DNA of 64,000 nt, taken from the NCBI GenBank assembly GCA_050303615.1, contig JBNLCC010000058.1:1-64000 (forward strand), read 5' to 3'. Below, one piece after another: positions 63,308 to 64,000 of this stretch. Positions within the stretch are counted from its first letter, which is position 1; each line of letters begins with the position of its first letter. A program made the translations under genes and the position numbers. This DNA is from CAZDXJ01 sp050303615. GTDB taxonomy: Bacteria > Pseudomonadota > Gammaproteobacteria > Methylococcales > Methylomonadaceae. The notes beneath the pieces were generated by a model. It was not told the origin of the DNA and did not search any database. It was given only the letters and a program-made list of their open reading frames with translations.

Positions 63308-64000
63308 TTATCCCGATTTTTCCCGGCGGGAGAAGAGATTAGGTCGCTGGAATCTGTCGTGCGATGGATATATCCTATAGTCACTGGCGCAGGATTTTTC
63401 ATCCTTCATTACCGCGGCTACCGTCCTCGGCGGTATGGCGACCCGCGCCATTTCCTTGGTCATCGCCTGGTACAGCAGTATGTTTAATTCTCGGATAGGC
63501 GCGTCGCTGTCTGCCGCGCTGTTATAGGTTTCCAATGCACCTTCAGCGCTATCATGGACGAATAATTGGATGTCTTGGCCGTGCTTGAGCTGGGTCAGTT
63601 CGGTATAGTCGTAAGCGGCGTAAGCTGCGCCGTTCAGTTTATAATCCAAGGGACTGAAATAACGGGCATATTTGTGGGTGCCGTCGAACACGCCGCGCAA
63701 GATGCCGCGTTTGGTCAAGTCTATGCCGCAGCCGGTGTCTTCGTCCCAAACCGTTTTGTAAATATAGTCGGCATCCAGCGACGATTCGATCGTGTCGTTG
63801 GCAAACAGCACCCAGTTCCGGCCCTGTTTCCCGTCCGACCATTTCGGGCTTTGGTAAACCTGCGGGGCTTGCAGGACGCTGGTCAAGCTCACACCGGGCA
63901 AATGGTCAAGCATGCGTAAACGAGTCAAGACGGCACCGAATTTGGCTTTGTACCAGGCATGATTCCTACCAGCCCAATACATCAAGGTCGGTGTTAAATC
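63308..64000 (-). CDS. sulfatase family protein, C-terminal part
   Basis: The frame is open through the right edge at 64000, so the start and the Cys/Ser-type active site are outside the window. The visible 230 residues begin with DLTPTLMYWAGR, the usual sulfatase block before the C-terminal subdomain. They continue with KRGILRGVFDGTHKYARYFSPLDY, which matches the region where arylsulfatases re-emit the substrate-binding loop. The tail (about the last 80 residues) is less typical. It is convergent with the alpha/beta hydrolase gene. The specific substrate (sulfate or phosphonate ester) cannot be told. Confidence 0.7.
   Translation of the reverse strand, partial: DLTPTLMYWAGRNHAWYKAKFGAVLTRLRMLDHLPGVSLTSVLQAPQVYQSPKWSDGKQGRNWVLFANDTIESSLDADYIYKTVWDEDTGCGIDLTKRGILRGVFDGTHKYARYFSPLDYKLNGAAYAAYDYTELTQLKHGQDIQLFVHDSAEGALETYNSAADSDAPIRELNILLYQAMTKEMARVAIPPRTVAAVMKDEKSCASDYRIYPSHDRFQRPNLFSRREKSG

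Noticed and set aside
1..64000. tRNA, rRNA, complete CRISPR array, transposase or prophage genes
   Set aside because: Looked for by eye on both strands; no tRNA-like cloverleaf, repeat-spacer series, transposase or phage structural protein could be supported.

Overview
The window reads as chromosome of a Gram-negative gammaproteobacterium. Supporting genes include a RelA with degenerate HD residues, DUF3581, DUF2333, an LptM-like lipoprotein-lysA-dapF-DUF484-xerC run, cytochrome c4, LpxD and TonB-dependent uptake. The flavour of several accessory families (DUF4389, the exported WDDGGSV-type protein, tandem HD-GYP proteins, a lycopene-cyclase-like pair) suggests a methanotroph-like lineage (Methylococcales). 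That placement is inference from family memory; no methane-oxidation gene is present. No tRNA, rRNA or complete CRISPR array was found.

Layout. 1-3.5 kb is a decayed zone: the 3' end of an alpha/beta hydrolase, a hypothetical ORF, an antitoxin remnant, a large membrane-protein pseudogene, a 36-nt palindrome and a solitary half-copy of a type I-F-like CRISPR repeat. 3.5-9.7 kb (minus strand) holds rmuC and a tightly packed set: a small TPR-like protein, a CotH kinase/beta-helix protein, a VTC-type polyphosphate polymerase and a DUF4956 membrane protein. The first two of that set carry frameshifts and stops. 10-13.4 kb holds two tandem HD-GYP paralogues. 13.4-18.2 kb holds an AGCS symporter, DUF502, a TauE-like exporter and phoR-phoB. 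18.4-25 kb holds a lone lpxD, clpB behind a near-consensus heat-shock promoter, small exported or membrane proteins, and DUF2333. 24.5-28.6 kb is the xerC/DUF484/dapF/lysA/lipoprotein cluster (lysine and peptidoglycan precursor synthesis plus chromosome dimer resolution). 28.6-33.4 kb holds TRAP permease subunits without a binding protein, and tungstate ABC genes tupC and tupA without tupB. 33.5-38.7 kb is an accessory stretch of lipoproteins and membrane proteins with gene remnants, including a translationally coupled 35-aa Gln-rich microprotein. 38.9-44.3 kb is housekeeping: fructosamine kinase, pteridine reductase, folK, folB, plsY, dsbA, cytochrome c4, engB. 44.3-49.0 kb is a three-gene sensory operon of two periplasmic binding proteins and a hybrid histidine kinase. 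49.5-53.2 kb holds a lycopene-cyclase-domain-like protein, a second membrane protein and a TonB receptor. 53.6-58.8 kb holds a probable structured small RNA immediately downstream of polA, then polA and relA. 58.9-64 kb holds MATE, DUF3581, Nudix, Nif3-like, an alpha/beta hydrolase and the C-terminal part of a sulfatase cut by the window edge.

The strongest leads for something undescribed are the polA-proximal sRNA, the CotH-VTC-DUF4956 operon, the Gln-rich coupled microprotein with synonymous repeat divergence, the cyclase-like membrane pair and the two-binding-protein/hybrid-kinase operon.
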